64,000 nt of DNA from an uncultured Actinomycetes bacterium. Its GTDB lineage: Bacteria > Actinomycetota > Acidimicrobiia > Acidimicrobiales > RAAP-2. The translations under genes were made by a program, and so were the position numbers. The notes under the pieces were generated by a model. The model was not told the origin of the DNA and ran no database searches. It worked only from the letters and a program-made list of their open reading frames with translations. This document shows, piece by piece, positions 61,878 through 64,000 of the stretch (position 1 is its first letter; each line of letters begins with the position of its first letter). Location of the stretch: the NCBI GenBank assembly GCA_903830655.1, contig CAIKUQ010000068.1, forward strand, positions 1-64,000. The letters run 5' to 3'.

Positions 61878-63150
61878 GTGGCGTTTCTTTCGAGATCAAC
61901 TTATTGGCGACGCGATAGGCGCTCGCCGCCCCATCTTCATGAAAGCCAAATCCCCAATAGGCCCCGAGAAAGTGGGTGCGAGAGAGACCATCAATTTCGG
62001 AGTGACGTTTCTGGGCGCGAAAGGCCTTCTCGTCGTACACCGGGTGGGTGTAACGCATCTCCGCAAGTACCTTCTTGGGATCGACGTGCTCTTTCGCATT
62101 CAGGGTCACGCAAAGGTCGACGGAACTTTCAATTCGCTGCAGCTTGTTGGCGTAGTAGGTCAAGGTCGCCGCGGTGGCGTCGTCGCCATAGGACAGATAG
62201 TTCCAGCTCGCGCGGGCTAGCTCGCGGGTGGGCAGAAGTGAAGTGTCCGTGTGCAATTGCACGAGGTTGTCCTGGAAGGGGAAGCACCCCAAGATTTCTT
62301 TTTCCAACTCGCTGGCGTCTACGAGCATGGCGAGTGCGGTATCGGCGTGAGTGGCCAAGAGAACGCGGTCAAAAACCTGGGGCGCGGAAAAGGTGGGCGA
62401 CTGCAACTCGACTCCAGTCGCGGTGCGCGTGATCGTTGTGATGACAGTGTCACAGCGAACTGGGTTCTTCAAGCGAGAGGTGATGGCGCGCACGTAGGTC
62501 GCCGACCCGCCAGTGACGGTGCGCCATTGGGGCCGATTACCAAGCGAGAGAAGTCCATGGTTATGGAAAAACTGAGCTAGTGGACCAGCGGGAAAGGCAT
62601 CGAAGGTCTGCGGATTAGCTGACCAAATCGAAGAACCCATCGGGATTAGATAGTTAGTAATGAAAGGTTTGCCGAATCGCTTTTCCTTGAGGAATTCTGC
62701 GACGGACAGAGAAAGGTCCTCTTGGGCCAAGAGTTTCTTGGCCGCCCGATTGAAACGAAGAATATCGATCAGCATTCGCCAGAATTTTGGGCGCAACATA
62801 TTGCTCCGAGTGGCAAAGAGGGCATTGAGGCTAGTTCCGGCATACTCATTGCCGCTCGGGCGATCGACAACACTGAAGGTCATTTCGCTCTCTTGGGTAG
62901 TGACATTGAGTTCTTCTAGCAGAGCACTGAAATAGGGGTAGTTTCGATCGTTGTAAACGATAAAACCGGTATCCACGTGCACCGTTTGGTCATCCAGGTG
63001 CACCTCGTGGGTGTCGACATGGCCGCCAACATACGTATTCGCCTCGAACAGCGTTACGTCATGGTGAGGGTCGAGTAGATAGGCGGCGACGAGTCCCGAA
63101 ACCCCTGAACCCACCACAGCGATTCGTTCTCGTTTTGCGCTAGAGGGCAT
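61870..63150 (-). CDS. FAD-dependent amine-oxidase-like oxidoreductase (COG2907)
   Basis: The 426-residue product has the FAD Rossmann motif RIAVVGSGVSGLVAAYLL and the second ADP site FEANTYVGGHVDTHEV. VHVDTGFIVYNDRNYPYFSALL and SSIWSANPQTFDAFPAG are COG2907-like, and the C-terminal FAD-contact segment is HFLGAYWGFGFHEDGA. It heads the operon with DUF1365 and the CFA enzyme; it probably oxidises a modified fatty-acyl chain. Start ATG 63148-63150 behind a leaderless box. Confidence 0.9.
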   Translation of the reverse strand: MPSSAKRERIAVVGSGVSGLVAAYLLDPHHDVTLFEANTYVGGHVDTHEVHLDDQTVHVDTGFIVYNDRNYPYFSALLEELNVTTQESEMTFSVVDRPSGNEYAGTSLNALFATRSNMLRPKFWRMLIDILRFNRAAKKLLAQEDLSLSVAEFLKEKRFGKPFITNYLIPMGSSIWSANPQTFDAFPAGPLAQFFHNHGLLSLGNRPQWRTVTGGSATYVRAITSRLKNPVRCDTVITTITRTATGVELQSPTFSAPQVFDRVLLATHADTALAMLVDASELEKEILGCFPFQDNLVQLHTDTSLLPTRELARASWNYLSYGDDATAATLTYYANKLQRIESSVDLCVTLNAKEHVDPKKVLAEMRYTHPVYDEKAFRAQKRHSEIDGLSRTHFLGAYWGFGFHEDGAASAYRVANKLISKETPLD

Positions 63151-63156
63151 CGCTCT

Positions 63157-63162
63157 AGGCTA
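63157..63162 (-). promoter_or_regulatory. Leaderless -10 box for the FAD oxidoreductase operon
   Basis: On the minus strand TAGCCT is followed by six bases and ATG at 63150, in the 46-base divergent gap. Confidence 0.5.
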
Positions 63163-63196
63163 GTGGTACAGAGAATTTTCCCCTTTAGGAGCCCCG

Positions 63197-63637
63197 ATGC
63201 CACGCTATGTTGTCACCCTTTCTTCACGCCAACCACTCGATCAAGTCTTCGCCCGCATGGCCGATTTTACGAATGCCCAGGATTGGGACCCCGGTGTCAT
63301 TAAGTCACTGAAGGCCAGCGAGGGGGCTGTCGGTACCGGTTCGGCCTTCTTGTTAACGGTCCCGGCAGCAGGCACGTATATGGAACTCAAGTACGTCATT
63401 ACTGAGTTTGAGCCCAATAGTTTGGTGACCTTGCAAGCACTCACTCCACGCCTCGAGTCACTAGACCGATTGAGCTTTGTCTCTACGGCTACTGGTTGCG
63501 AGATGACCTACGACGCAACACTCCGATTTAGGGGAATTGCCATTTTGGCAACACCACTTCTAGCCCTAAGTTTCCGCAAGATTGGTGATCGAGCACGCGA
63601 TTCGCTGAAGCGATATCTTGACGCCGACTTGAAGTAA
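63197..63637 (+). CDS. SRPBCC (START-like) family protein
   Basis: A 146-residue helix-grip protein: FARMADFTNAQDWDPGVIKS, TYMELKYVITEFEPNSLVTL and TYDATLRFRGIAILATPLLAL fit SRPBCC. It binds a hydrophobic ligand. AGGAG precedes ATG 63197. It is divergent from the FAD operon and coupled to the SDR (TAATG). Confidence 0.85.
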   Translation: MPRYVVTLSSRQPLDQVFARMADFTNAQDWDPGVIKSLKASEGAVGTGSAFLLTVPAAGTYMELKYVITEFEPNSLVTLQALTPRLESLDRLSFVSTATGCEMTYDATLRFRGIAILATPLLALSFRKIGDRARDSLKRYLDADLK

Positions 63638-64000
63638 TGAGCCTCGCTGCTGCTGTCGATGAGGCACTCGAAAAGAGTGTCGTTGGCAGCTTTTCCAAGG
63701 TCGGCATTCTCGCGCGAGCACGCCTTTGGCGTTGGTCACCGCTAGACCTTGAGCCCTTGCGGGGTGAAATCGCTTTGGTCACGGGAGCGAGTTCAGGTAT
63801 TGGGCTCTACCTCGCCGAGCAACTTGTTGCGGCGGGCTGTGACGTGCGGCTACTCGTTCGTAGTAGAGCCAAAACTGAAAATACAGTCAAAGGGTGGCCA
63901 GCAAAGTATCCCTCGGGCACCTGGAGAATCCATGAGGTTGACACCAGTGACTTGAGTTCAATTAAACGATTTGCGAACGAGATTGCTCCGGAGAAATCAA
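63637..64000 (+). CDS. Short-chain dehydrogenase/reductase (truncated by window end)
   Basis: ATG 63637 overlaps the SRPBCC stop. The visible 121 residues have a ~40-residue N-terminal extension (KVGILARARLWRWSPLD), then LVTGASSGIGLYLAEQLVAA, the NAD(P) site, and VDTSDLSSIKRF. The active site lies beyond the window. It probably belongs to the neighbouring lipid-modification set. Confidence 0.85.
   Translation, partial: MSLAAAVDEALEKSVVGSFSKVGILARARLWRWSPLDLEPLRGEIALVTGASSGIGLYLAEQLVAAGCDVRLLVRSRAKTENTVKGWPAKYPSGTWRIHEVDTSDLSSIKRFANEIAPEKS

Overview
The window looks like chromosomal DNA of a free-living actinobacterium, most likely of the Acidimicrobiia type, with moderate GC (mid-50s by eye). 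This rests on the gene content and order. The run coaD, DivIVA-like gene, yceD, rpmF, plsX, acpP, rnc, mutM-like gene, smc, ftsY, ffh, rpsP, khpA, rimM, trmD, rplS, DUF2469 is actinobacterial. So are the ClpS/DUF2017 pair, the PspA-HtpX-PspAB set, GTP-type PEPCK, an F420/LLM-type oxidoreductase, and PimB-like and MptB-like mannosyltransferases. Genes are packed tightly, with many ATGA/GTGA stop-start overlaps and convergent genes that abut or overlap. I see no prophage, insertion sequence, integrase or CRISPR array.

Layout. 1-2.3 kb: the end of a surface protein with fibronectin-III-like repeats, a divergent TetR-like regulator, and an rsgA GTPase gene broken by a frameshift in a run of six G. 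2.3-9.8 kb: tRNA-Met(CAT), a soluble-looking M13 metallopeptidase, a sortase-type wall protein (LAHTG), an NYN-domain RNase coupled to an unknown small gene, a TetR gene with its own palindromic operator, a small secreted protein, an MFS transporter and NADH dehydrogenase II. 9.8-30.9 kb: the housekeeping core. It holds PEPCK, thiL, rpmB, fakA-like and recG, then genes for CoA, lipid and ribosome biogenesis, chromosome condensation (smc), the SRP pathway (ftsY, ffh) and the rpsP-rplS translation block. 30.9-41.8 kb: endonuclease IV, fumarase, the PspA membrane-stress set, a DsbA-like protein, a Cas4/RecB-like nuclease coupled to an MFS exporter, an ABM-domain protein, tRNA-Gly, truncated haemoglobin, and small membrane and redox proteins. 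41.8-48.6 kb: envelope lipoglycan genes (PimB-like GT4 and three membrane GT-C enzymes) interrupted by an LLM oxidoreductase and a secreted pentapeptide-repeat protein. 48.6-58.5 kb: an MFS transporter, acyl-ACP desaturase, Nudix hydrolase, mmsA, thioesterase, arfB, surE, an aldose epimerase, an MpaB-type oxygenase, clpS-DUF2017, a seven-helix SWEET-like transporter and tRNA-Lys/His. 58.6-64 kb: a coiled-coil DivIVA-like protein, tRNA-Arg, and a fatty-acid-modification set (CFA-type methyltransferase, DUF1365, FAD oxidoreductase) divergent from SRPBCC and SDR genes; the SDR runs off the end.

The most notable observations are these. The MutM/Fpg homologue sits in the canonical rnc-mutM-smc position but lacks almost every catalytic and lesion-reading residue of the family. 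rsgA is frameshifted. At least a dozen genes share a TANNNT box six (sometimes seven) bases before an ATG/GTG start, implying widespread leaderless transcription, in one case with a repressor palindrome over the box. An NYN nuclease forms a coupled pair with an unrecognised partner. I did not find a clearly new defence or mobile system.
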